A stretch of 64,000 nt of DNA, taken from positions 124,001-188,000 of the forward strand of contig CAKTOW010000003.1 of assembly GCA_934590325.1 (NCBI GenBank). Direction: 5' to 3'. The first letter of the stretch is position 1. Every line of letters starts with the position of its first letter. This document shows positions 17,638 to 25,053 of this stretch, piece after piece. The notes below the pieces were generated by a model that was not told the origin of the DNA, made no database searches, and was given only the letters and a program-made list of their open reading frames with translations. Source of the stretch: an uncultured Oscillospiraceae bacterium (GTDB taxonomy: Bacteria; Bacillota; Clostridia; Oscillospirales; Oscillospiraceae). The translations under genes were made by a program, and so were the position numbers.

Positions 17638-18049
17638 CTGTAAACGGCTTGTTCTTGGGATTGACGATGTCACGCCAGTCTAGATCGCCGCGGTCCAGGC
17701 CCAGCACCAGCATCTCGGCGGTGGCCAGATTGCTGGCGAAGGGCACATTGTTCTGATCGCACAGGCGGGAGATATAGGCGATGTCGTTGTCGGGCACCTT
17801 CTGATTGGGGTCGCCGAAGCACAGCACCATATCGATCTCGTTGTAGGCGATGCGCGCGGCGATTTGCTGTCCGCCGCCGTGAGCGAAGGACAGGAAGCGG
17901 TGTATGGTCAGCCCGGTGGCGTCGGCGATCTGCTGGCCGGTGCGGGCGGTGGCGCAAAGGGTGTGCTTGGCAAGGATGCCGCAGTAGGCGGTGCAGAACT
18001 GTACCATCAGCTCCTTGCGGTTGTCGTGTGCCATCAATGCAATGTTCAT
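17633..18049 (-). CDS. mgsA: Methylglyoxal synthase
   Basis: 138 aa. It converts dihydroxyacetone phosphate to methylglyoxal and phosphate, a glycolytic bypass. Visible family features are MNIALMAHDNRKELMV, the phosphate-binding ATARTGQQI, FAHGGGQQIAARI and the Asp-containing loop LCFGDPNQ. The usual form of the loop is FFxDPL, so this copy is somewhat divergent. SNLATAEMLV closes the domain. It is last in the leftward mscL-rsmG-minD-mgsA run. Confidence 0.92.
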   Translation of the reverse strand: MNIALMAHDNRKELMVQFCTAYCGILAKHTLCATARTGQQIADATGLTIHRFLSFAHGGGQQIAARIAYNEIDMVLCFGDPNQKVPDNDIAYISRLCDQNNVPFASNLATAEMLVLGLDRGDLDWRDIVNPKNKPFTA

Positions 18050-18067
18050 AGAAGGCTCCTTTCCGTG

Positions 18068-18805
18068 TTATATCTTCATCAGGGGCGTTTTCTTGCCCAT
18101 GATGCGTTTGGCGATGTTCTCATACGCCCGGGCGGCGTAGTAATTGCGCTCCCGCAGGGCCAGCCCGCGGTTCAGGCAGTAGGGCACGTCCGGGTCCTCC
18201 GGCACCACGCCCAGAAGCGGCAGCCCCGCCTCGTCGATGGCGTCGTCGATGGTGGTGTGCAGCTGCTTGAGCACCTTCTTGGATACCCGGCCCACCACAA
18301 GATGCACCGTCCCGTTGGGGAAGGCGGACAGCTCCGCGGCGGTGCGCTGGGCGTCACGCATGGCGGACACGTCCGTCGTGGTGATGACCACTACTTGGTC
18401 GGCCATGCACGCCGCCATCCGGAAACCCTGACCCAGGCCCGCCGGCGCGTCGATCAGGCACCAGTCGTACTTTTCCCGTATCTCCCGGGCCAGCGCCTGC
18501 AGCTTCGCCACGGACAGCTCCAGCGGCCGGTCGGCCATGGGCGCCGTCAGCAGGGAGAGGGAGGGGTACCGGTCGTGGGCCACGGCGGCCTCCTCCAGAG
18601 TGCAGCGGCCCTCCAGCACGTCGGAGAAGTCCATCAGCGCCCGGTCACTCAGCCCCAGGGCCAGATCGAGGTTCCGCAGGGTAATGTCGCAGTCCATGCA
18701 CAGCACCTGCTGTCCCATGTCCGCCAGTGCCAGGGCGGTGTTGGCGGTAAAGGTAGTCTTGCCGGTGCCGCCCTTGCCGGACACCACGGCGATGATCTTG
18801 CCCAT
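18068..18805 (-). CDS. minD: Septum-site determining ATPase MinD
   Basis: 245 aa with the deviant Walker A motif GKGGTGKTT (10-18), CMDCDITLRNLDLALG and LIDAPAGLG. It ends with a basic amphipathic stretch (YENIAKRIMGKK) that can serve as a membrane-targeting sequence. It would place MinC at the membrane to block polar Z rings. No minC or minE is in the window. Its position beside mgsA follows the Clostridia mre-min-mgsA theme. Confidence 0.88.
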   Translation of the reverse strand: MGKIIAVVSGKGGTGKTTFTANTALALADMGQQVLCMDCDITLRNLDLALGLSDRALMDFSDVLEGRCTLEEAAVAHDRYPSLSLLTAPMADRPLELSVAKLQALAREIREKYDWCLIDAPAGLGQGFRMAACMADQVVVITTTDVSAMRDAQRTAAELSAFPNGTVHLVVGRVSKKVLKQLHTTIDDAIDEAGLPLLGVVPEDPDVPYCLNRGLALRERNYYAARAYENIAKRIMGKKTPLMKI

Positions 18806-18826
18806 GATGGCTCCTCTCTGCGCCGC

Positions 18827-19525
18827 TCAGACCAACGGCGCTTTTTTGATCCGGGCAAAGGCCCGGGGGAATTGCTTCGGTGTGTGCTGCGTCTTTTCGA
18901 TGGACACCACGCGGTGTACCACCTCCGTGCCGGGTATGGTGTAGTCCGTGCAGCCGGTCAGCTGCCCACCCAACTGGACGATGGCGCTGTGCGCCTGGCG
19001 TATCTCCTCGTCGGTGGAGGTGGACTTCATGGCGGCGAACATGCCGCCTACCCTGACCAATGGCAGGGTCAGCTCGCACAGGACGTTCAGCTGCGCTACG
19101 GCGCGGGAGGAGGCTATGTCGAAGCGCTCCCGGTGGGCGGTGGCGAATTCCTCCGCCCGGGCGTGGACGCAGGTCACGTTCCGCAGCCCCAGGTCGTCAC
19201 AGACCTCCTGCAGGAAGTCCACCCGTTTGCCCAGGCTGTCCAGCAGGGTGAACCGCGCGTCGGGGGCCAGGATGGCCAGCACCATGCCGGGGAACCCGGC
19301 GCCGGTGCCCACGTCGATGACGCTCTTGCCCGGCAGGTCCAGCTGCGCGGCCAGGGCGGCACAGTCCAGCAGGTGGAGGGTGGCCACGTCACGGGGATCC
19401 GTGATGGCTGTCAGGTTCATGACCTTGTTTTTCTCCAGCAATGCGGCGGCGTACCGCTCCAGATCGTCCGCTGCGGCGGTATCCAGCCCCAGGGCGGCCA
19501 GACCGGCGGTCAGGATGTCCCTCAT
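18827..19525 (-). CDS. rsmG: 16S rRNA (guanine-527-N7)-methyltransferase RsmG
   Basis: 232 aa. SAM-binding loop [15 protein letters not shown] and the [11 protein letters not shown]-terminal signature identify it; also SSRAVAQL. It methylates N7 of G527 in 16S rRNA. It overlaps mscL by four bases (ATGA) and is close to parAB, as in Bacillus, where rsmG neighbours noc, soj and spo0J. Confidence 0.95.
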   Translation of the reverse strand: MRDILTAGLAALGLDTAAADDLERYAAALLEKNKVMNLTAITDPRDVATLHLLDCAALAAQLDLPGKSVIDVGTGAGFPGMVLAILAPDARFTLLDSLGKRVDFLQEVCDDLGLRNVTCVHARAEEFATAHRERFDIASSRAVAQLNVLCELTLPLVRVGGMFAAMKSTSTDEEIRQAHSAIVQLGGQLTGCTDYTIPGTEVVHRVVSIEKTQHTPKQFPRAFARIKKAPLV

Positions 19526-19956
19526 TTCTGCTGTTCTTTCAGCAGGTCACGGATCTCGGTGAGCAGCTCCTCACTGGTGGGCGCGGGCTCCTCCGCCGGC
19601 TCCTCTTCCTCTTTCTTCTTGCCCAGCTTGTGGAACTGGTTGATGGCCTTGACCATCAGGAAGATGACGAACGCCACCAGGATGAAGTCGATGATGGTGC
19701 TCAGGAACGTGCCGATGCCCAGGGTCACGGCGGCCACGGTCTCGCCTGCGGCGTTGACGGTCTCGGGCTTCAGCACGATATTCAGCTGGCCCAGGTCGAT
19801 GCCGCCGATGATCAGGCCGATCAGGGGCATGAACACGTCGTTCACCAGGGAGGTGGTGATCTTGCCGAAGGCGGTACCGATGACTACGCCGACGGCCATA
19901 TCCAGCACGTTGCCGCGCATGGCGAATTCCTTGAATTCATTCAGAAGCTTTTTCAT
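19522..19956 (-). CDS. mscL: Large-conductance mechanosensitive channel MscL
   Basis: 144 aa from ATG 19956 ([19 protein letters not shown]); AGGAG is nine bases upstream. TM1 [21 protein letters not shown]2 about 77-98 ([20 protein letters not shown]), and a charged C-terminal helix ([20 protein letters not shown]) are present. It forms the pentameric emergency-release channel for hypo-osmotic shock. Coupled to rsmG. Confidence 0.95.
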   Translation of the reverse strand: MKKLLNEFKEFAMRGNVLDMAVGVVIGTAFGKITTSLVNDVFMPLIGLIIGGIDLGQLNIVLKPETVNAAGETVAAVTLGIGTFLSTIIDFILVAFVIFLMVKAINQFHKLGKKKEEEEPAEEPAPTSEELLTEIRDLLKEQQK

Positions 19957-20011
19957 CTGCAAACACTCCTATACAAAGAGTATAATCTAAATTGAAAATT
20001 ACGAAGCGCTA

Positions 20012-21334
20012 TCAGTGCAGCGGTACCAGACGCTCCTTGCCGCCCATGTAGGGCTGCAGGGCCTTGGGCACCAGCACGGAGCCGTCTGCCTGCAGGTTGT
20101 TCTCCAGCAGGGCGATGAGCATGCGGGGCGGCGCCACCACGGTGTTGTTCAGGGTGTGGGGCAGGTACAGCTTGCCGTCCTCGCCGCGGACGCGGATCTT
20201 CAGACGCCGCGCCTGGGCGTCGCCCAGGTTGGAGCAGGAGCAGACCTCGAAGTACTTCTGCTGGCGGGGGGACCAGGCCTCGATGTCGCAGGACTTGCAC
20301 TTCAGGTCGGCCAGGTCGCCGGAGCAGCACTCCAGCTGCCGCACGGGGATGCCCAGGCTGCGGAACAGCTCCACGCTGTAACGCCACATCTTCTCGTACC
20401 ACGCCTTGGACTCCTCGGGCTTGCAGACCACGATCATCTCCTGCTTCTCGAACTGGTGGATACGGTAGACACCGCGCTCCTCAATGCCGTGGGCGCCCTT
20501 CTCCTTGCGGAAGCAGGGGGAGTAGGAGGTCAGGGTCTGGGGAAGCTTGTCCTCCGTTAAGATCTGGTCGATGAATTTGCCGATCATGGAGTGCTCGCTG
20601 GTGCCGATCAGGTACAGGTCCTCGCCCTCGATCTTGTACATCATGGCGTCCATGTCCGTCTGGCTCATAACGCCCTCCACCACGTTGCCGTGGATCATGA
20701 AGGGGGGGATGCAGTAGGTGAAGCCCTTGTCGATCATGAAGTCCCGGCCGTAGGCGGTGACGGCGGAGTGCAGCCGGGCGATGTCGCCCATCAGGTAATA
20801 GAAGCCCTGACCGCTGACACGGGCGGCGGCGTCCATATCCACGCCGTCGAATCGCTCCATGATCTCCGTGTGGTAGGGGATGTCAAAATCGGGGGTCTTA
20901 GGCTCGCCGAAGCGCTGCACCTCCACGTTGCAGCTGTCGTCCGGGCCGATGGGCACGGACTCGTCGATCATCTGGGGGATGACCAGCAGCAGCTTGTTCA
21001 TGGCGGTCTCGGCATGGGCTTTCTGCTCCTCTAGCCGGGACATGCGCTCGGCGTTGGCCTTGACGGCGGCGTTGTTGGCGTCGATCTCCGCCTGGATGGC
21101 GGCCTTCTCCGCCTCATCGGCGCACTTCTTCAGCCGGCCGAACAGGGGGCCGTTGGCCTTGGACAGCTTGTTGCGCTCCGCCTTCAGCGCCTCGCCCTCG
21201 TTGATGGCGGCGCGGCGCTCGGTGTCAAGAGCGATGACCTCATCCACCAGGGGCAGCTTGGCGTTCTGGAACTTCTTGCGGATGTTTTCCTTTACCAGTT
21301 CGGGGTTCTCCCGGATAAACTTGATGTCAAGCAT
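20012..21334 (-). CDS. serS: Seryl-tRNA synthetase
   Basis: 440 aa class II enzyme with the N-terminal tRNA-binding coiled coil (about 25-105), motif 2 SPCFRKEKGAHG, GVYRIHQFEKQEM and motif 3 PHTLNNTVVAPPRML. The serine-site strand reads GTSEHSMIGKF, where most bacterial SerRS have TAEV; this resembles a second SerRS subtype found in gut Clostridia. It starts at 21334 with GAGAGG upstream. Charges tRNA-Ser (and tRNA-Sec if present). No T-box is seen in the 64-base gap to parB. Confidence 0.94.
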   Translation of the reverse strand: MLDIKFIRENPELVKENIRKKFQNAKLPLVDEVIALDTERRAAINEGEALKAERNKLSKANGPLFGRLKKCADEAEKAAIQAEIDANNAAVKANAERMSRLEEQKAHAETAMNKLLLVIPQMIDESVPIGPDDSCNVEVQRFGEPKTPDFDIPYHTEIMERFDGVDMDAAARVSGQGFYYLMGDIARLHSAVTAYGRDFMIDKGFTYCIPPFMIHGNVVEGVMSQTDMDAMMYKIEGEDLYLIGTSEHSMIGKFIDQILTEDKLPQTLTSYSPCFRKEKGAHGIEERGVYRIHQFEKQEMIVVCKPEESKAWYEKMWRYSVELFRSLGIPVRQLECCSGDLADLKCKSCDIEAWSPRQQKYFEVCSCSNLGDAQARRLKIRVRGEDGKLYLPHTLNNTVVAPPRMLIALLENNLQADGSVLVPKALQPYMGGKERLVPLH

Positions 21335-21379
21335 GATGCTTTACCTCTCTATCATAATGTGTCGGCGGGGGAGGGGACA

Positions 21380-21395
21380 TGTTTCACGTGAAACA
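21380..21395. promoter_or_regulatory. parS centromere-like site 1
   Basis: Exact TGTTTCACGTGAAACA, the consensus parS bound by ParB/Spo0J, between serS and parB. Three copies occur within 1.8 kb around parAB. Confidence 0.95.
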
Positions 21396-21398
21396 CGC

Positions 21399-22265
21399 TC
21401 ACTTCTTCCCCAGCTTCTCCAGTGCCTCCAGCAGGGCGTTCAGGTCGTCAGTGCCGTAGTATTCCAGCTCCACGCGGCCCTTCTTCTTGCCGTTGACGAT
21501 GCGGCAGGGACGGCCCAGTTTCTCGCCCAGCTCCCGGGCGGCCTCCTCAACATAGTTGACGGAAAGGGCGTCCTTCCGGGGCTTCTCTTTTTTCTCGGCG
21601 GTGAGTTTTTTTACCAGCAGCTCCGTCTGGCGCACGGAGAGCGCGTCCTTGATCACCGTCTCCGCTGCCGCTTGCTGCTGCTTGCTGTTCAGCACCAGCA
21701 GGGCGCGGGCATGTCCCGCGGACAGCCGTCCGTCCTCCACCATGGCGCGCACCGGCTCCGTCAGACCCAACAGCCGCAGGGCGTTGGCCACCGTGGGGCG
21801 GGACTTGCCCACCCGCTGGGCACACTCGTCCTGGGTCATGCCGTACTGCTCCGTCAGCACCCGGTAGCCCTCCGCCTCTTCAATGGGGTTCAGGTCCTCG
21901 CGCTGCAGGTTCTCGATCATGGCCAGCTCCATGGCCTTGCGGTCGTCCGCCTCGATGACCACGGCGGGGACCTGGGTCAGGCCCGCCATCCGCGCCGCCC
22001 GCCAGCGCCGCTCACCGGCGATGATCTGATAGTAGCCGGACTGCAGCTTGCGGACGGTCAGTGGCTGGATGATGCCGTGGACGCGGATGGAATCCGCCAG
22101 ATCGCTGAGCGCCTCCGGTTCAAAGTTCTTTCGCGGCTGGGTGGAGCAGCTCTCCACCTGGCTGATGGGCAGCAGCAGGGAGGAGCTGCGTTCCTCGCCG
22201 GTGGCGATCACATCGTCGCCCAGCAGTGCGCCCAGACCCTTGCCCAAGCCTTTCATATTCGCCAT
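21399..22265 (-). CDS. parB: Chromosome partitioning protein ParB/Spo0J
   Basis: 288 aa from ATG 22265 (MANMKGLGKGLGALLGDD); AAAGGAG upstream. It has the CTPase/partition domain with STQPRKNFEPEALSDLADSI and GERRWRAARMAGL, ENLQREDLNPIEEA, the helix-turn-helix MTQDECAQRVGKSRPTVANAL, and a C-terminal dimerisation segment. It loads at parS and spreads as a clamp. Adjacent parS sites and the following parA make the chromosomal soj-spo0J locus, normally near oriC. Confidence 0.97.
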   Translation of the reverse strand: MANMKGLGKGLGALLGDDVIATGEERSSSLLLPISQVESCSTQPRKNFEPEALSDLADSIRVHGIIQPLTVRKLQSGYYQIIAGERRWRAARMAGLTQVPAVVIEADDRKAMELAMIENLQREDLNPIEEAEGYRVLTEQYGMTQDECAQRVGKSRPTVANALRLLGLTEPVRAMVEDGRLSAGHARALLVLNSKQQQAAAETVIKDALSVRQTELLVKKLTAEKKEKPRKDALSVNYVEEAARELGEKLGRPCRIVNGKKKGRVELEYYGTDDLNALLEALEKLGKK

Positions 22266-22278
22266 ACCGCTTCTCCTT

Positions 22279-23037
22279 TCAGCAGTTGTTCTTCCGCAGG
22301 AATTCCGCCGCCAGCGCCTTGTAGGCCTCCGCGCCCCGGCACGTCCGGTCGTAGGCACTGATGGGCTTGCCGTGGCTGGGCGCCTCGCTGAGCCGCACGT
22401 TCCGGGGGATGATGGTGCTGTACACCTTCCCGCCGAAGAATCGCTTCAGCTCCTGTGCCACCTGGATGTTCAGGTTGGTGCGGCCGTCGTACATGGTCAG
22501 CAGCACGCCCTCTATCTCCAGACTGGGGTTCATGCTGCGGCGCACGATGCGCACGGTGCCCATCAGGTCGCTGATACCCTCCAGCGCGTAGTACTCGCCC
22601 TGCACCGGCACCAGCAGGCTGTTGGCGGCGCACAGGGCGTTCAGCGTCAGCAGCTCCAGGGACGGGGGACAGTCGATGAAGATGAAGTCGTAGTCGTCGG
22701 CCACCTGCCGCAGTGCGGCCTTCAGCAGGAACATCCTGTCCTGCATGTTGATGAGCTCCACACCGGCGCCGGCCAGCGCCTTGCTGCTGGGCAGCACGTC
22801 GCCGTAGGGGGTGGACACAATGACATCGGCGGTCTTTGCCCCGTTGATGAGCGCGTCGTACACGCCGTTGCTGACGGTCTTGTCCACACCCATGCCGCTG
22901 GTGGCGTTGGCCTGGGGGTCGAAGTCGCACAGCAGCACCCGCTTGCCCGCGGCCTTGACGGCGGCGGCCAGATTCACGCAGGTGGTGGTCTTGCCCACGC
23001 CGCCCTTCTGATTCACGATCGCAATGATTTTCGCCAC
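22279..23037 (-). CDS. parA: Chromosome partitioning ATPase ParA/Soj
   Basis: 252 aa from a GTG start at 23037 (VAKIIAIVNQKGGVGKTT). The deviant Walker A KGGVGKTT is at 11-18 (signature Lys), with CDFDPQANATSG, DFIFIDCPPSLELLT and QGEYYALEGISDL following. ATP-dependent DNA binding drives ParB-parS segregation. The longer upstream frame crosses the promoter and parS site, so it is rejected. Overlap-free 13-bp gap to parB. Confidence 0.96.
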   Translation of the reverse strand: MAKIIAIVNQKGGVGKTTTCVNLAAAVKAAGKRVLLCDFDPQANATSGMGVDKTVSNGVYDALINGAKTADVIVSTPYGDVLPSSKALAGAGVELINMQDRMFLLKAALRQVADDYDFIFIDCPPSLELLTLNALCAANSLLVPVQGEYYALEGISDLMGTVRIVRRSMNPSLEIEGVLLTMYDGRTNLNIQVAQELKRFFGGKVYSTIIPRNVRLSEAPSHGKPISAYDRTCRGAEAYKALAAEFLRKNNC

Positions 23038-23072
23038 AGCAGATTCCTCTTTCTGTCTAAGTTCGATACTAT

Positions 23073-23102
23073 AGTATATACCACCCATGCGGTGGGTTTC
23101 AA
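23073..23102 (-). promoter_or_regulatory. parAB promoter with inverted repeat in the spacer
   Basis: Minus strand TTGAAA (23097-23102), 18-bp spacer, TATACT (23073-23078). The spacer holds CCCACCgcatGGGTGG, an inverted repeat well placed to be an operator. Confidence 0.65.
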
Positions 23103-23128
23103 GAGGGAAGTTGCAAATTTTCGCCCTT

Positions 23129-23144
23129 TGTTTCACGTGAAACA
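23129..23144. promoter_or_regulatory. parS centromere-like site 2
   Basis: Exact TGTTTCACGTGAAACA immediately upstream of the parAB promoter, so ParB loading could also repress parAB. Confidence 0.95.
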
Positions 23145-23157
23145 TCTCACAGCGCAA

Positions 23158-23195
23158 AACGCACCCGCTGTTTCACGTGAAACAGCGGGTGCGTT
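23158..23195. terminator. parS site 3 embedded in a 38-nt perfect palindrome that also forms the amylase terminator
   Basis: The exact parS core (23169-23184) is extended on both sides by AACGCACCCGC and its complement, giving a flawless 38-nt palindrome. It lies two bases beyond the amylase stop codon, and the minus strand continues GCGTTTTGCG. The same bases can act as a ParB site in DNA and as a terminator hairpin in RNA. Confidence 0.85.
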
Positions 23196-23197
23196 CC

Positions 23198-25039
23198 TCA
23201 TATCAGTATCACGCCGTCCAGCGGCGGCAGACTCAGGTGTACCTGCCCGCCGATGGTCAAAAAGCGCTGGCCGGTAACGGCGTCCGTGGCCGTGGGGGCA
23301 TCCCACTCCAGCGTCACTGGCAGGGGAGAGGCCCCGGCGTTCAGTGCCGTGACCGTGCGTTCGCCCTCCGTGTCCCGCCGGATGACCAGCCCGCCGCCCT
23401 GGGCATATATGTACCCCAGCGTGCCGCGCCGCAGGCTCTCCCGCGCTGTACGCAGCTGCCCCAGGGTGCGGAAGAACGCCGTCAGGTCCGCGTCCTCCTG
23501 CCCCCAGGGGAAGGTGCTGCGGTTCAGGGGGTCCTCAAAGCCCTGCATCCCGGCCTCGTCGCCGTAGTAGACGGTGGGGGAGCCGGGGAAGGTGTACAGC
23601 AGCATGGCCGCCAGACGCAGCTTCCGCACGCCCCGGTCAAGCTCGGCGGGGGAGAGGCGGTAGTCCGCCCGGGCCTGCTTGGTCTCCGGCGTTTTCTCCG
23701 CGCCCAGCAGCGTCAGGATGCGGGGCGTGTCGTGGGTGCCCAGAAAGTTCATGGCGCCGTAGAACGCCGCGGGAGGATAGTTCTCCCGTATGGTCTCCAT
23801 GCTGTCCCGGAAGGCCGCGGCGTCGCCGCCGCCCAGCCAGTCCAGCAGCGCCGTCCGGAAGGGATAGTTCATCAGCCCGTGGGTCTCCCGCCCCAGCAGA
23901 TACCGCCGCCGGCGGGAGTAGGCGATCTTGTTGCTGCCGTCCTCCCAGACCTCGCCCAGCAGGTACGCGCCCGGCTTTTCCGCGTCCATGGCGGCGCGGA
24001 TGCCCTCGATGAAGTCGCCGGGCAGTTCGTCCGCCACGTCCAGACGCCAGCCGTCAGCGCCGCAGCGGAGCCAGTGCCGCACCACGCTGTCCTCGCCGCC
24101 GAAAATGAACTCCCGGTAGTCCGGCCGCTCCTCGTTGACGGCGGGCAGCGTCCGCACGCCCCACCAGGCGTCGTACTGCGACGGCCAGGGGTGGAAGCTG
24201 TACCACCCGTAGTAGGGGGAGTCCTGGCTCTGGGCGGCGCCCAGCTCCGGGTAGTAGCCCTCCGCGTTAAAATACCGGCTGTTGCTGCCAGTGTGGTTGA
24301 ATACGCCGTCCACGATGACGCGCATCCCCCGCTCGTGGGCCTCACGGCACAGGGTACGGAAGTCCTCCTCCGTGCCCAGCAGGGGGTCGATGCTCCGGTA
24401 ATCCGCCGTGTCGTACCGGTGGTTGCTGGCGGCCTCGAAAATGGGGTTCAGGTACAGGGTGGTGACGGACAGGCTCCGGAGATAGTCCAGCTTCTCCGTA
24501 ATGCCCGCCAGCGACCCGCCGAAGAAGTCCCGGTTGGTGATCTCGCCGTTTTCCTCCGGGAGATACACCGGCTCGTCCTCCCACGCGCTGTGGAGCCATC
24601 GCCGTCCCACCATGTGGGACACGTCCGGCATGGCCACCCGGCGGAACCGGTCGGGGAATATCTGATAGGTGATGCCCTCGCCGAACCACGCCGGGGTGGG
24701 GGAGGGCTCGTACACCGTCAGCTGCCAGCGTGCCAGCTTCTCCGGCGCGTCCTGCAGGCCGTTCTTCCCCAGCCACAGCTGATGCCCGTCGCCGTCCGTC
24801 AGGCGGAAGGCGTACCAGCACAGCTCACCCTCGCCGGACACCGTGTAGTCCCCGGCAAAGCCGCCCTCTGCCGGCGGCAGGGCACAGACGTCCTCTACGC
24901 CTGCAAATTCCCGCTGCACCAGCAGCTCGCAGCCGTAGTAGATGTCGTCCCGCAGGGCGAAGCGCACCTGCGACCCGGCCTCCGCCGCGCCGAAGGGTGA
25001 TTTGTACCGGATGTCTCTGGGATCGAAAAAAGGTTCCAT
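23198..25039 (-). CDS. GH13 alpha-amylase / neopullulanase-like enzyme
   Basis: 613 aa from ATG 25039 (MEPFFDPRDIRYKSP), AGAGG upstream. An N-terminal beta domain (about 1-115, CBM34-like) precedes the GH13 barrel: WFGEGITYQIFPDRFRR, region I DGVFNHTG (about 245), region II GWRLDVADE with the nucleophile Asp (about 330), acid/base Glu in LGEVWED (about 361), and FLGTHDT (about 436). No signal peptide, so it should act on imported maltodextrin or cyclodextrin. It is the last gene of the cell-wall operon, 14 bases after mrdA. Confidence 0.93.
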   Translation of the reverse strand: MEPFFDPRDIRYKSPFGAAEAGSQVRFALRDDIYYGCELLVQREFAGVEDVCALPPAEGGFAGDYTVSGEGELCWYAFRLTDGDGHQLWLGKNGLQDAPEKLARWQLTVYEPSPTPAWFGEGITYQIFPDRFRRVAMPDVSHMVGRRWLHSAWEDEPVYLPEENGEITNRDFFGGSLAGITEKLDYLRSLSVTTLYLNPIFEAASNHRYDTADYRSIDPLLGTEEDFRTLCREAHERGMRVIVDGVFNHTGSNSRYFNAEGYYPELGAAQSQDSPYYGWYSFHPWPSQYDAWWGVRTLPAVNEERPDYREFIFGGEDSVVRHWLRCGADGWRLDVADELPGDFIEGIRAAMDAEKPGAYLLGEVWEDGSNKIAYSRRRRYLLGRETHGLMNYPFRTALLDWLGGGDAAAFRDSMETIRENYPPAAFYGAMNFLGTHDTPRILTLLGAEKTPETKQARADYRLSPAELDRGVRKLRLAAMLLYTFPGSPTVYYGDEAGMQGFEDPLNRSTFPWGQEDADLTAFFRTLGQLRTARESLRRGTLGYIYAQGGGLVIRRDTEGERTVTALNAGASPLPVTLEWDAPTATDAVTGQRFLTIGGQVHLSLPPLDGVILI

Positions 25040-25053
25040 GTGTGCCTCTTGTG

